A stretch of DNA of 64,000 bases from Sulfurovum sp. (GTDB lineage Bacteria > Campylobacterota > Campylobacteria > Campylobacterales > Sulfurovaceae). Below are positions 16,899-26,186 of this stretch, in pieces (the stretch's first letter is position 1; every line of letters begins with the position of its first letter). The position numbers and the translations under genes are program-made. Location: positions 360,497 through 424,496 of the forward strand of contig JALWLD010000057.1 in NCBI GenBank assembly GCA_027081115.1, given 5' to 3'. The notes beneath the pieces are model-generated. The model saw nothing but the letters and a program-made list of their open reading frames with translations, did not search any database and was not told the origin of the DNA.

Positions 16899-18164
16899 AT
16901 GAAAAAAGATTTTAATTATTATAATACACTTCTTGTGCAGAGTGTAGGTTCAAAAGTTGGACCCATTGCACCAACAATCACACCCTCTGCGGCTTTTGGT
17001 TATGAAGATGCCCAGCAGGCTGAAGCTATTTTTGCAGGAGAGGTGAATGCTCCATTGTATGCCAGAGTAGGGAACCCTACCAATGCCAAGCTGGAATCTG
17101 TAGTTAGTCAGATGGAAGGTGGTTTTGGTGCTATTGCTACATCATCGGGTATGGGTGCTATTTCTATGGTTACGACAGCTTTCCTGAAAGCAGGAGATGA
17201 AGTGTTATGTATCGGGGGTTTCTTTGGCGGGACCTATACATTGATTACAGAGACCATGAAACGTTTTGGAGTGAACAATAGTTTTTGTGGTGTAGATGAT
17301 ATTGAACACATAGAAGAGAGACTCAAATCTGGAATTAAAATGGTGCTTATGGAGTCTGTTGGCAATCCGAGTTTGCGACTGCCAGATATTAAGATGATCG
17401 CAGATATGTGTAATGTCTATGAGACACTTTTGATGGTTGACAATACAGCTACCCCACTGTTGATAAGACCTTTGGAACTTGGTGCAGACATTGTGGTGCA
17501 CTCCAGTACAAAAAATATTTCAGGCCACTCGGCAGCATTGGGTGGAATTGCTGTTTTTAGAGCTGTAAAAGAGAATAGTGAAAAGCTTTTTAACGAAAAG
17601 TATGCAGAGGTACACAAGATCGCAAAAAAGATGGGCAGTAAAGCATTTATTCCCATTTGTAAAAAACGTGCTATTCGTGACATGGGTATGACGGCTAATG
17701 CTTTTGGTTCTTTTCTAACCATGCTTGGTTTGGAAACACTTTCTTTACGGATGGAACGTATTAATAATTCTGTTGTAAGGGTGGCAAAGATATTGGAGGA
17801 GAAGCTTCCTGAAGGTGTAAATGTGAATCATCCTTCTCTCAGCAGTAATCAAGATCATCAAATGTATAGACGAGCGTTTAAGCAGGGGTGTGGTCCTTTG
17901 TTGACTTTGGATTGTGGTACGGCACAGAGAGCTTTTTCACTTTTGAATAGACTTCAAGTGGCTATTTTAACAGCCAATATTGGAGACAACAGGACATTGG
18001 CTTTACATATGAGATCAACAATCTATAGTGATTTTGATGAAGATACATGCAGATTTAATGGTGTAACGGACGGGCTTATACGGGTCTCTATAGGGCTGGA
18101 AGATCCTGACACGATTGCAGAAGATTTTTTACAGGCAGCGGACCACTCTATAAAAAGATATTAG
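16899..18164 (+). CDS. PLP-dependent trans-sulfuration family enzyme (methionine gamma-lyase / O-acetylhomoserine sulfhydrylase type)
   Basis: 421 aa of the Cys/Met-metabolism PLP family. The PLP lysine lies in HSSTKNISGHSAALGG, the cofactor-binding Asp in LMVDNTATPLLIRP, and the substrate/PLP stretch is PLYARVGNPTNAKLE. Members interconvert homocysteine, cysteine and methionine or fix sulfide on O-acetylhomoserine; sequence alone does not tell which reaction. The upstream Rrf2 regulator suggests control by sulfur or cysteine status. The 3' end overlaps the convergent gene at 18161 by 4 bp. Confidence 0.85.
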   Translation: MKKDFNYYNTLLVQSVGSKVGPIAPTITPSAAFGYEDAQQAEAIFAGEVNAPLYARVGNPTNAKLESVVSQMEGGFGAIATSSGMGAISMVTTAFLKAGDEVLCIGGFFGGTYTLITETMKRFGVNNSFCGVDDIEHIEERLKSGIKMVLMESVGNPSLRLPDIKMIADMCNVYETLLMVDNTATPLLIRPLELGADIVVHSSTKNISGHSAALGGIAVFRAVKENSEKLFNEKYAEVHKIAKKMGSKAFIPICKKRAIRDMGMTANAFGSFLTMLGLETLSLRMERINNSVVRVAKILEEKLPEGVNVNHPSLSSNQDHQMYRRAFKQGCGPLLTLDCGTAQRAFSLLNRLQVAILTANIGDNRTLALHMRSTIYSDFDEDTCRFNGVTDGLIRVSIGLEDPDTIAEDFLQAADHSIKRY

Positions 18165-18505
18165 TTATGATCAACTGAAATTGTATTGATACAGTCAATG
18201 ACTTGCTGTATTACTGCAGGGAATTCAGCTATTTTTTCTTCACTGTCTTCTGGAGTCATACCTATCTCAATATTATCAAAAAGATGAAGATATTCATAAA
18301 GCATATTTCTTTTTTCTGCACACTGTTGACAAATGTGTAGATCTTCAGAGATGACATCATTGAGATGCAAATAGACATTTTCTATAGTATCTATCAGTAC
18401 TTTAAGATATTTTTTATATACAAGGTCTTCAGGGGAGAGTCTGTCTCCAACAAGGATTTTAATGGTCTCAAACTTTCCTTTTATCACTTTAATTTCATTG
18501 ATCAT
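18161..18505 (-). CDS. Hypothetical protein, helical, with CxxC
   Basis: 114 aa, soluble, mostly helical, acidic, with a CQQC motif near the middle (LHICQQCAEKRN). No family recognised. It overlaps the 3' end of the trans-sulfuration gene by 4 bp on the opposite strand. A 30-bp perfect palindrome lies about 55 bp upstream of its start and may be an operator or the terminator of sppA. Confidence 0.6.
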   Translation of the reverse strand: MINEIKVIKGKFETIKILVGDRLSPEDLVYKKYLKVLIDTIENVYLHLNDVISEDLHICQQCAEKRNMLYEYLHLFDNIEIGMTPEDSEEKIAEFPAVIQQVIDCINTISVDHN

Positions 18506-18560
18506 TAATGATGTCCTTCCATAAGAATATATAATTCTATAGTTTAACTTAAAGTGAACC

Positions 18561-18590
18561 TAAAACTATTGATTTAAATCAATAGTTTTA
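18561..18590. repeat. 30-bp perfect palindrome between sppA and the hypothetical gene
   Basis: TAAAACTATTGATTT followed directly by its reverse complement. It lies 7 bp after the sppA stop, so a terminator for sppA is likely, although the stem is almost all A/T. A regulator site for the gene starting at 18505 is the alternative. Confidence 0.5.
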
Positions 18591-18596
18591 GCGTCA

Positions 18597-19454
18597 TTAG
18601 AAGAGGGAAGATTTTAAACCATAAAAATAGTTCTGTACTTTAAAAATACTTTTTGTCGTTAATTCTTCCATAAATGATTCGAATTTGTCTTTCTTTTTCC
18701 AGACAGCATTGCTAACATTTGCTTCTGATATAAGCATGGTTTCTGCATCACTTTTAACACCTATGGCATCGATAAGTCCTACAGATTTTGCTCTTTTGGA
18801 AGAGTAAATATGTGCATCTGCATATTTTTTTGCATCTTCAACTTTTAAGCCTCTGGCATCTGCTACATCAGAAACAAAGAGCTCATAGGTGTCTTTTGTC
18901 AGTGTCTCAAGCTCTTTTCTTTCTGCTTCGGTCCACTGTCTTGTAGGTGTACCTGCCTCCTTGTAGGTTCCCTGCTTGACAACTTGTGTTTTGACACCAA
19001 TGGTGTTCATTAGCCCAGAAACATCGGCACTCTCCATAATCACACCTATCGAGCCTACGATGGAGCCCGGATTTGCAATGATCCTATTAGCATAGATAGA
19101 AGCATAATATGATCCGCTTGCCATAATACCCGAAGCATAGGCAATGACAGGCTTTTTTTCTTGTAACTTTCTGATTGCATAGGCAATTTCAATTGATGGA
19201 GGGACAGCACCTCCCGGAGAGTTGACATTAAGTAATACTCCCTTAATGTTTTTGTCTTTTTGGGCACCCTCTATCTCTTTGAGTATTTTATCTGCAGAGA
19301 TGATGGGACCACTCAGTTTTATCTCTTGAAGGTTTGCTTTTTTAAGAGGTGTGGAAGAGTTTGGCATAAAGACCAAAGCCAGTATCAGTAAAAACAGCAT
19401 CCCTTTGAAGTGATCGCCAAGCCATTTAATAAATTTTCCTAGTGCACTAAACAT
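18597..19454 (-). CDS. sppA: Signal peptide peptidase SppA (S49 family)
   Basis: 285 aa. One N-terminal membrane anchor (about 17-31) and a short SppA catalytic domain of the single-domain type. The nucleophile is Ser113 in GIMASGSYYAS and the general base is Lys165 in TYKEAGTP; both motifs are conserved with the Bacillus-type enzyme. It degrades cleaved signal peptides in the membrane. The start overlaps the end of the deaminase gene by 8 bp, a pairing also found in other Campylobacterota. Confidence 0.92.
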   Translation of the reverse strand: MFSALGKFIKWLGDHFKGMLFLLILALVFMPNSSTPLKKANLQEIKLSGPIISADKILKEIEGAQKDKNIKGVLLNVNSPGGAVPPSIEIAYAIRKLQEKKPVIAYASGIMASGSYYASIYANRIIANPGSIVGSIGVIMESADVSGLMNTIGVKTQVVKQGTYKEAGTPTRQWTEAERKELETLTKDTYELFVSDVADARGLKVEDAKKYADAHIYSSKRAKSVGLIDAIGVKSDAETMLISEANVSNAVWKKKDKFESFMEELTTKSIFKVQNYFYGLKSSLF

Positions 19455-20670
19455 GTTTCTCTCCGTTTATGAACAGTCTTGAGACTGTTTTTGTATGTAA
19501 AATAGTCCAAAGAGCAATCTCTTCTTCTCTTTTGGGTTCTTCTCTCAAGGTTACAACCGCGATATCTGCCAATTTCCCTACTTCAATTTTACCGCAATCA
19601 AGACCAAGTATCTCGGCTGCATCAGAGGTAATACTCTGAATAAGCTGTTTTGCAAGTATCTGTATGGGGGCCTGATGATGTAACATAACAGCTGCTCTTA
19701 GTTCATCAAAAATGTTGAGTGAATCATTGGAGCTGAGACCATCGGTGGCAACAGAGTAGGGAAGCTGTAATTTTTTGAGGGTCTCAATAGGCAACCTTCC
19801 ACAACCCAGATAGCGGTTTGAACGTGGGCAGTGTGCAATAGAGTGGCCTTTTGAAGCCAGATATGCCAACTCCTCTTTGTTTGCCTGTACAGCATGTGTA
19901 AAGTGTGTAGGGTAGGTATCGAATGCATACATGAATTCTTCGATGTTGGTTACTGGTGTAGAGGTATTGAAAAACTTTTCAAAAAATGCTTTGAGTTCCC
20001 CCTCTCCCTCTTCTAACCATTGACGTTCTGCCTGAGACTCCAGAAAATGTGCGCTGAGTGGTAGTTGATATTGTTTTGCAACATTGACAGCTTTTTGTAA
20101 GATAATAGGATGTACAGAATAGGGTGAGTGTATAGCTACTGCTGGAGTAATAAAAGACTCTTCTTCACAAGACTGAGAAGCTTTGACCCTCTCCATAAAG
20201 TCACCATAAAGCATGTCTGCATACTGGGCATTGGAACCTATAAGTTCATTAAAAAAGACGACACGCTGTGGTGTTTTTTCACACACTTCCAGCTCATTCC
20301 CAAAAGAGGAGATGGCACCAAAGGTTGTGATGCCAGACTTTAGCATCGTCTCACACTCACCCATCATCATAGTATTGTCGCAGCATCCGACAAGGTCTTC
20401 TCTGTGTTCTATGACCGTATCGAGCCATGGCATGAATGAGCCGTATTTGAGTGAGGTTTTGTTCGCTGAGAATTCCAAGTGTACATGTGTATTGATGAAT
20501 CCAGGGTAGATAACTGAATTCGCTTCAGAGTGGATAATCTCTGCATTGGGGTAACTCTTCTGTAAGTTTTCCGGACTTTCAATAGCTTGTATCGTATTAT
20601 TAAAAGCAATGGCTTTGTTTTGTATGTAGCCTTGAGGAGTGTAGATATAGTCTGCGACCAATATTTTCAT
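19447..20670 (-). CDS. mqnX: Amidohydrolase, probable aminodeoxyfutalosine deaminase of the menaquinone pathway
   Basis: 407 aa, metal-dependent amidohydrolase of the MtaD/TrzF class. Metal ligands are HVH in GFINTHVHLEF, His in LSAHFLES, His in SIAHCPRSNR and Asp in VATDGLSSND. In Campylobacterota the homologue (H. pylori HP0267 type) deaminates 6-amino-6-deoxyfutalosine in menaquinone synthesis and lies next to sppA and aroQ, as here. The alternative is an S-adenosylhomocysteine/methylthioadenosine deaminase. Start by ATG with AAGGAAAAC upstream. Confidence 0.82.
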   Translation of the reverse strand: MKILVADYIYTPQGYIQNKAIAFNNTIQAIESPENLQKSYPNAEIIHSEANSVIYPGFINTHVHLEFSANKTSLKYGSFMPWLDTVIEHREDLVGCCDNTMMMGECETMLKSGITTFGAISSFGNELEVCEKTPQRVVFFNELIGSNAQYADMLYGDFMERVKASQSCEEESFITPAVAIHSPYSVHPIILQKAVNVAKQYQLPLSAHFLESQAERQWLEEGEGELKAFFEKFFNTSTPVTNIEEFMYAFDTYPTHFTHAVQANKEELAYLASKGHSIAHCPRSNRYLGCGRLPIETLKKLQLPYSVATDGLSSNDSLNIFDELRAAVMLHHQAPIQILAKQLIQSITSDAAEILGLDCGKIEVGKLADIAVVTLREEPKREEEIALWTILHTKTVSRLFINGEKHV

Positions 20671-20789
20671 TGTTTTCCTTCTTTGTTTTCATTTATTATC
20701 AATCATGATTTAGAGTGTAAAATCATAGAATTGGGCGATATTAAACATATTTAGATAAAATAATACCCAAATTATAAAAAGGTAAGTAA

Positions 20790-21281
20790 ATGAAAATAGT
20801 AGTAATCCAAGGTCCAAACTTAAATATGCTCGGTATTAGAGAACAAAATGTCTATGGTCCAATGAAATTAGAAGATATCCATGGGCAGATGAAGTCGTAT
20901 GCTGAGAAGAACAAGTTGGAAATTGAATTTTTTCAAAGTAATTTAGAGGGTGAGATCGTAGATCGTATCCAAGAGTGTATCGGTGATGCAGATGGTATCA
21001 TTATCAACCCGGCAGCCTACACGCATACTTCCATCGCGATCAGAGATGCAATCTCTGCTGTACAGCTCCCAACACTTGAAGTACACCTTTCAAATATTCA
21101 CCAGAGAGAAGAGTTTAGACACAAGTCTCTTACCGCACCTGTATGTGCAGGTCAGATTGTAGGAATGGGACCATTTGGTTACCACTTGGCAATGGTTGGT
21201 ATGACTCAGATCTTAAATGAAGTAGCTGCAATGAAACAACACCAGGCTAAAGCTCAGGCAGCTGCACAGGCTAAAGCGTAA
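20790..21281 (+). CDS. aroQ: Type II 3-dehydroquinate dehydratase
   Basis: Third step of the shikimate pathway. 163 aa with the family motifs in order: [18 protein letters not shown] (catalytic Tyr and Arg region), [16 protein letters not shown] (Asn and His), [17 protein letters not shown]. The last 15 residues are an Ala/Gln/Lys-rich tail beyond the usual core length of about 145. It starts the plus-strand run aroQ - M24 peptidase - folK - flhF, with a hairpin terminator directly after it. Confidence 0.96.
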   Translation: MKIVVIQGPNLNMLGIREQNVYGPMKLEDIHGQMKSYAEKNKLEIEFFQSNLEGEIVDRIQECIGDADGIIINPAAYTHTSIAIRDAISAVQLPTLEVHLSNIHQREEFRHKSLTAPVCAGQIVGMGPFGYHLAMVGMTQILNEVAAMKQHQAKAQAAAQAKA

Positions 21282-21297
21282 TTTCCTAACTCCCTCC

Positions 21298-21325
21298 GTT
21301 TCCACTATTTTACAATAGTGGAAAC
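21298..21325 (+). terminator. Strong hairpin after aroQ
   Basis: A perfect 12-bp stem (GTTTCCACTATT / AATAGTGGAAAC) with a four-base loop, 16 bp past the aroQ stop. No good T-run follows. It may be a partial terminator, since the next gene starts only 19 bp later. Confidence 0.6.
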
Positions 21326-21343
21326 ACTCTTCAAAGGCTTCAG

Positions 21344-22363
21344 ATGAACTATATGCTCAAAGATGAAAATGCAATTTATTATGAATGTGGCTACTCTTGT
21401 GACAATGCACTGTACCTACGTTTGGGTAAAGAAGCTTTTTTTATTACAGACAGTCGCTACACTATCGATGCTCTTGAACATGTGAAAGATGCGAAAGTCC
21501 TTGTCAATGGAGATCTCTATGGAGTGGCCTTAAAACTTTTTAAAAAATCAAAAGTAAAAAAAATACATTTTGATCCTAAAGAGTGGACAGTAGCAGCCTT
21601 TAGCCGTCTGAGTGAAGAGAGTAAAGTTACTTTTGTACCTACTGTGGATATGTCTCATAAAAAACGTATCATAAAAAGTGATGATGAATTGATCATTCTG
21701 GCTAAGGCAGCAAAGTTTGGGAAAACAGCGTTTAAAGCTTTGGCAAAAGAGTTTAGAAAAAATGGTTTTGGAGAAGATGAGTTTACATTGACACATAGAG
21801 CCAGAGCTATTTTGGGAGACTTTGGAAAGTATGACTTGAGTTTTGACCCCATTGTTGCTATCAATTCCAATGCAGCTAAGCCACATGCTACACCTACCAA
21901 GGTAAAACTTTCTAAAAATGATCTGCTTCTGGTAGATGCCGGATTGAAATACAAACGGTACTGCTCAGATAGAACACGAACAGTCTATGCCGATAAGTAT
22001 TTTACCTTTGATACCCATCAGCGGTTTAAACGTAAAAAGATACAAAAAGCATACGATACTGTCTTGAAAGCACATGACAATGCCATTGCCAAAGCACATT
22101 CGGGCATGAAAGCCAGAAAAGTAGATGCCTTGACACGTGATATTGTCCAGAAAGCCGGTTTTGGAGAGTATTATGTTCACTCAACAGGACATGGTGTCGG
22201 TTTAGATATCCATGAGATGCCTTATATCTCTACAAAGTCCGATACGATCATCGAAGACGGTATGGTTTATACGATTGAGCCGGGTATTTATATGCCCGGT
22301 GAGTTTGGTATACGTATTGAAGATATGGTTGCCATGGTAGACGGGAAAGCCAAGGTATTGTAA
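21344..22363 (+). CDS. M24-family aminopeptidase P / Xaa-Pro peptidase
   Basis: 339 aa. Short creatinase-like N-domain, then a pita-bread catalytic domain with the five metal ligands: Asp in LLVDAGLKYK, Asp in YCSDRTRT, His in HSTGHGVGLDIHE, Glu in TIEPGIY and Glu in IRIEDMV. It removes N-terminal residues before proline. It is shorter than E. coli PepP (about 440 aa), as is usual in this phylum. It lies 14 bp before folK. Confidence 0.9.
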   Translation: MNYMLKDENAIYYECGYSCDNALYLRLGKEAFFITDSRYTIDALEHVKDAKVLVNGDLYGVALKLFKKSKVKKIHFDPKEWTVAAFSRLSEESKVTFVPTVDMSHKKRIIKSDDELIILAKAAKFGKTAFKALAKEFRKNGFGEDEFTLTHRARAILGDFGKYDLSFDPIVAINSNAAKPHATPTKVKLSKNDLLLVDAGLKYKRYCSDRTRTVYADKYFTFDTHQRFKRKKIQKAYDTVLKAHDNAIAKAHSGMKARKVDALTRDIVQKAGFGEYYVHSTGHGVGLDIHEMPYISTKSDTIIEDGMVYTIEPGIYMPGEFGIRIEDMVAMVDGKAKVL

Positions 22364-22377
22364 ATGATGGAGAAGAG

Positions 22378-22872
22378 ATGGTAAAACAAAGACAGTTACT
22401 GAATGATTTAACACTCTTCTATACACAGCATTACCCTTATATTTCAGTAGGTAAACGTAAAAAACGCTATAAAGCCCTACTTGGTATCGGAGGAAATATT
22501 GGTGATGTGTTACGACGTTTCGAACACCTCTTTCATGTGTTAAAAACATCACCTTTTGTAAATGTATTGGAGAGTGCACCCATTTTAAAGAACCCTCCTT
22601 TTGGGTATCTGAAACAGGCATATTTTTACAATTCGCTGATACTGGTGGAAACTAACTTGACACCCAGAGCCTTACTTCGGTATATTTTACAGGTAGAAAA
22701 GCGTTTTGGGCGTAAACGCCTTTTTAAAGATGGACCAAGAACATTGGATATAGATATGATATTTTATGAAAATATAAAAATGGAATCAAAAGAGCTGACT
22801 CTTCCACATCCTGCGTGGAGAGAGCGTTCTTCTGTTTTGATTCCCCTGTCACACATGAAGCGTAAATTTTAA
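22378..22872 (+). CDS. folK: 2-amino-4-hydroxy-6-hydroxymethyldihydropteridine pyrophosphokinase
   Basis: Folate pathway kinase, 164 aa. The HPPK core starts at about residue 34 (LLGIGGNIGDVLRRFE), with the pterin/ATP region FGRKRLFKDGPRTLDIDMIFY and C-terminal LPHPAWRERSSVLIPL. An N-terminal extension of about 30 residues (KQRQLLNDLTLFYTQHYPYI) is unusual for the family but typical of Campylobacterota folK next to flhF. Its stop is 13 bp before the flhF start. Confidence 0.94.
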   Translation: MVKQRQLLNDLTLFYTQHYPYISVGKRKKRYKALLGIGGNIGDVLRRFEHLFHVLKTSPFVNVLESAPILKNPPFGYLKQAYFYNSLILVETNLTPRALLRYILQVEKRFGRKRLFKDGPRTLDIDMIFYENIKMESKELTLPHPAWRERSSVLIPLSHMKRKF

Positions 22873-22884
22873 AAGGTATGATGA

Positions 22885-23970
22885 ATGATAAATGAAACAT
22901 TTGTAGCGTCTGATCCCAAAAGTGCCTATGATCAGGCCGTGGAAAAGTATGGGCATGAGATCTCTCTTGTCTCAGCGAAGCAGTTAAAGTATGATGATGG
23001 CTCCCTGCAGTGTGAAGTTATCATTGCGGTACCTTCCGCACTTTTCATGGAAAAATCATTCGGTGATCAGTCTTTCGTTGAAGAGAGTTCTGAAGAAGAA
23101 GAGCTTCTTGGTGAAATTGGAGAACTAAAAGCACAGCTTGAAGTAATGAAAGAGGGGATGTTTGTAGAGATACAAAAAGAGGATTCAGTTATTGCTGAAG
23201 TAAAAAACCTCTTTTTAAAAAAAGGTATCTCTTCTGTTTGGTTGGATGAGATGTTCAACTCACTCATCGGTACAGCGGTGGTTGAAGACAAAGCACTTTT
23301 GGTTTCTTACCTTATAGAAGAGATAGATGATGCATTAAAGGTACAGGAGGAAGATCTCTCAAGTCCTAAGATCATGATGCTTGTAGGGCCTACAGGTGTA
23401 GGTAAAACGACTACTATTGCCAAGCTTGCAGCACGTTATGCTTACTTGTTGGATAAACCTTATAAGGTTGCTCTACTGAATTTGGATTCTTACAAAGTAG
23501 GGGCTATTGAACAATTAGAACACTATGCAGACATTATGCAGATAGAGCATATCTCTGTCTCTTCAGTGGACTCTTTTCAAACAGAGCTTGAAGCACTGGA
23601 AGGGTATGATGTTATTTTAATAGACACCGCAGGTATGTCTCCTTATGATACGAAGAAATTTATCAATACTGTAGAGTTTGTCAAGTCTGACATCCCTAGA
23701 GAAATAGAAGTGAACCTGGTTCTCTCAGCCACGGTCAAATATGAAGATATGGAAGATATTTACCAAAACTTTTCCTTTTTGAATTTGAACTCTGTACTTA
23801 TTAGTAAATTTGATGAGACAAAACACTTTGGTACACTGTTGAACTTTATGCTGCTTTATAAACTCCCTATGTCCTACTTCTCAGTAGGGCAGGAAGTCCC
23901 TGATGATCTATTGCTTGCGAGTAAAGAGTATCTTCTAGAACACTTTATTGGGGATGTGAATGAAGGGTGA
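22885..23970 (+). CDS. flhF: Flagellar SRP-like GTPase FlhF
   Basis: SRP-family GTPase that places polar flagella. 361 aa: a variable N-domain (about 1-140, acidic stretch SSEEEELLGEIGELK), then the NG domain with G1 MLVGPTGVGKTTTIAKLAARYA, G2/G3 region NLDSYKVGAIEQL and VILIDTAGMSP, and G4-like ISKFDET. Gene order folK-flhF is that of Campylobacterota. flhG, fliA, fliM and fliY, which normally follow, are not here; a 158-aa gene overlaps its end and then mnmA begins. Confidence 0.92.
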   Translation: MINETFVASDPKSAYDQAVEKYGHEISLVSAKQLKYDDGSLQCEVIIAVPSALFMEKSFGDQSFVEESSEEEELLGEIGELKAQLEVMKEGMFVEIQKEDSVIAEVKNLFLKKGISSVWLDEMFNSLIGTAVVEDKALLVSYLIEEIDDALKVQEEDLSSPKIMMLVGPTGVGKTTTIAKLAARYAYLLDKPYKVALLNLDSYKVGAIEQLEHYADIMQIEHISVSSVDSFQTELEALEGYDVILIDTAGMSPYDTKKFINTVEFVKSDIPREIEVNLVLSATVKYEDMEDIYQNFSFLNLNSVLISKFDETKHFGTLLNFMLLYKLPMSYFSVGQEVPDDLLLASKEYLLEHFIGDVNEG

Positions 23971-24436
23971 AACTCAGTCTTTACACTTACAGAAGATGAT
24001 GCAGTTACAAAAGCATCATCCTGAGTATGCATTGGTGCTCGCACCCATGGAAGTGAAAAGAAAAAGCTTAAAGCATCTGACTAAAGGAGAGTTACTTCTT
24101 TTGGGTTTGACATATTTGGATCTCTACTTACAAAATAGTGAAGGTTTTTGTGCAAAAGTAGTGCTTTCTTATCGAAATGAAACGGTTAAACTACAGATAG
24201 TCTCTTTTGATAAGATGTCTGCAGATACGTCTAATAGTAAAAAATATGAAAAGGTATTTTGTGTGTTTGGCAGAGTGCAAAGCAGAACATTGGATGAAGG
24301 GCATAACATTGAGATACCCATAACAGAACTGCATGAGGTAACACTCTTTTGGGAAGATAAAAAACAGGCTGCCGGTTTACTGGTCATGGTAGAAGATGAG
24401 ATAGCCATAGAAATCACAGAGGTATATAATGGATAA
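23960..24436 (+). CDS. Hypothetical protein between flhF and mnmA
   Basis: 158 aa, soluble. It overlaps flhF by 11 bp and mnmA by 8 bp, so it is translationally coupled to both. The last third ([13 protein letters not shown]...[17 protein letters not shown]) weakly resembles the end of a SpoA/FliN-type domain, but I cannot confirm that by eye. It occupies the place where flhG and the fliA-fliM-fliY block lie in flagellated relatives. It could be an independent conserved gene (as at this locus in other Campylobacterota) or a flagellar switch remnant. Confidence 0.6.
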   Translation: MKGETQSLHLQKMMQLQKHHPEYALVLAPMEVKRKSLKHLTKGELLLLGLTYLDLYLQNSEGFCAKVVLSYRNETVKLQIVSFDKMSADTSNSKKYEKVFCVFGRVQSRTLDEGHNIEIPITELHEVTLFWEDKKQAAGLLVMVEDEIAIEITEVYNG

Positions 24437-25451
24437 AGGTAAAGTACTGGTTGGTATGAGCGGTGGTGTAGATTCGACAGTTACTGCTATCTTACTGCAA
24501 AAAGAGGGGTATGAGGTTGTGGGTGTCTATATGAAACTACACCATAAACCAGGCTATCATGAAGAGAATTACTCTAAAGCACAGAGGGTAGGTGATTACC
24601 TTGGGATTAAAGTACATTTTCTTGACCTGAGTAAAGAGTTTAACGATGAAGTATATGAGTATTTTGTAGAGAGTTATAAAGAGGGATTGACGCCAAATCC
24701 CTGTGTAATGTGTAACAGAACCATCAAGTTTGGGAAAATGGTTGAATTTGCTGATGAACTGGATATTTATCATGTAGCCACAGGACATTACATTAAATGT
24801 GACGGAGAGTTCATCTTTATGGCAGAGGATCCGAACAAAGATCAGAGTTATTTCCTTTGTGAAGTAAAAAAAGAGGTATTGCCACGACTTATTTTTCCAT
24901 TGGGAACATGGATCAAAGAAGATGTCAAAGCCTTTGCCTCAGATATTGAAATTTTACGGGACATTGCCACACAAAAAGAGTCTTCGGAGATCTGTTTTGT
25001 AGAGAATACGTATGATGAAGTACTGGCTAAACACATGAATATCGACATGCCCGGAGAGACGCTTGACTCTGATGGAAATGTGGTGGGTACACATAAAGGA
25101 TATATGCATTACACCATAGGAAAGCGTAGAGGTTTTTTTGTTAATGGTGCACATGATCCGCATTTTGTACTTGAAATTAAGCCTGAAACCAACCAAATTG
25201 TTGTGGGGACCAAAGAGAAGCTTGAAGAAAATGCCTTTGAGGTAAAACAGATCAATCTTTTCAAAACACTTACAGAGTTTGACTGTTCTGTGAAAGTACG
25301 TTATCGTACGCAAGCTGTCCCCTGCCATGTTGTAATCAAAGAAGGAAGAGCTACTGTTAGACTGAATGAATCGGTATTCGGGCTTGCAAAAGGGCAGATC
25401 GCTGCTTTTTATGAAGAGGATAAGCTTTTAGGTGGAGGCGTGATCTGCTAA
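24429..25451 (+). CDS. mnmA: tRNA-specific 2-thiouridylase MnmA
   Basis: Thiolates U34 of tRNA Lys, Glu and Gln. 340 aa: PP-loop [15 protein letters not shown] at the N-terminus, first catalytic Cys in [28 protein letters not shown], second Cys in SSEICFVE, and a C-terminal beta-barrel domain with [10 protein letters not shown]. Length is close to the usual 340-370. It overlaps the preceding hypothetical gene by 8 bp. Confidence 0.96.
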   Translation: MDKGKVLVGMSGGVDSTVTAILLQKEGYEVVGVYMKLHHKPGYHEENYSKAQRVGDYLGIKVHFLDLSKEFNDEVYEYFVESYKEGLTPNPCVMCNRTIKFGKMVEFADELDIYHVATGHYIKCDGEFIFMAEDPNKDQSYFLCEVKKEVLPRLIFPLGTWIKEDVKAFASDIEILRDIATQKESSEICFVENTYDEVLAKHMNIDMPGETLDSDGNVVGTHKGYMHYTIGKRRGFFVNGAHDPHFVLEIKPETNQIVVGTKEKLEENAFEVKQINLFKTLTEFDCSVKVRYRTQAVPCHVVIKEGRATVRLNESVFGLAKGQIAAFYEEDKLLGGGVIC

Positions 25452-25469
25452 AATGAAAACAGGGTAAGT

Positions 25470-26009
25470 TCAGTTTTTACCTTTATGGTGCTTATGTTTG
25501 TTTTTTTCTCTCTGTTTTCTATGCAAAATCTTCTCTTCTTTTTCACTTTTTACTGAGTATACCCATAAACGGTTCAAGAGCAGGTAGATCATACCTGTGA
25601 CTACAATAGAATAAAATGCTGTACCGACATAGAGTGGAATAAAAATATCACCAAGGTTTGATTTAAACCATGCTACGGTCATTTCAATGTCGTGAATCCC
25701 CTCTTGACCCAAAATGAAGTTACCTGTAAGATATTCCATATAATACATAGGTGGCATAGTAAAAGGGTTGCTGAGCCAAACCATTGAGATGGCAATGGGT
25801 ACATTAAATTTTAAAAGCGGTGTAGTTGCAATGACTGCAAGCATCTGCATTGGCATGGGAATGAAGCCCCAAAAGAGTCCTACAGCTACACCACGGGTAA
25901 CAGAACGCCTGTTAATACCAAAAAATGATTTGGGAAGTTTATATTTGTCAAGAAAGGCATCTAGCTTACCTTTTTCTGATGGTTTTTTTTTAAAAACTTT
26001 TCGTATCAT
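25470..26009 (-). CDS. DUF2062 membrane protein
   Basis: 179 aa with the DUF2062 signature: GVAVGLFWGFIPMPMQML, then WLSNPFTMPPMYYMEY, with two or three membrane segments and a Lys/His-rich cytoplasmic tail (HRKQREKNKHKHHKGK). Function unknown; often found as a single gene in Proteobacteria. It is convergent with mnmA with only 18 bp between stops. Confidence 0.85.
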   Translation of the reverse strand: MIRKVFKKKPSEKGKLDAFLDKYKLPKSFFGINRRSVTRGVAVGLFWGFIPMPMQMLAVIATTPLLKFNVPIAISMVWLSNPFTMPPMYYMEYLTGNFILGQEGIHDIEMTVAWFKSNLGDIFIPLYVGTAFYSIVVTGMIYLLLNRLWVYSVKSEKEEKILHRKQREKNKHKHHKGKN

Positions 26010-26186
26010 TGTTGTTGTTTTACCTACTTGTTTATTGTTATTAGTGTAGTAGTCTCAAGCTTTAAAAAGCCTTGATATGAAGTGCATAAAAGACATTCAG
26101 ACTCTTCATATTAACATTTGTGTAAAATACGCGTAAATATGGGCTACCATACTAGGATAATCCAAACTACAAAAAAGGTATCTAAA

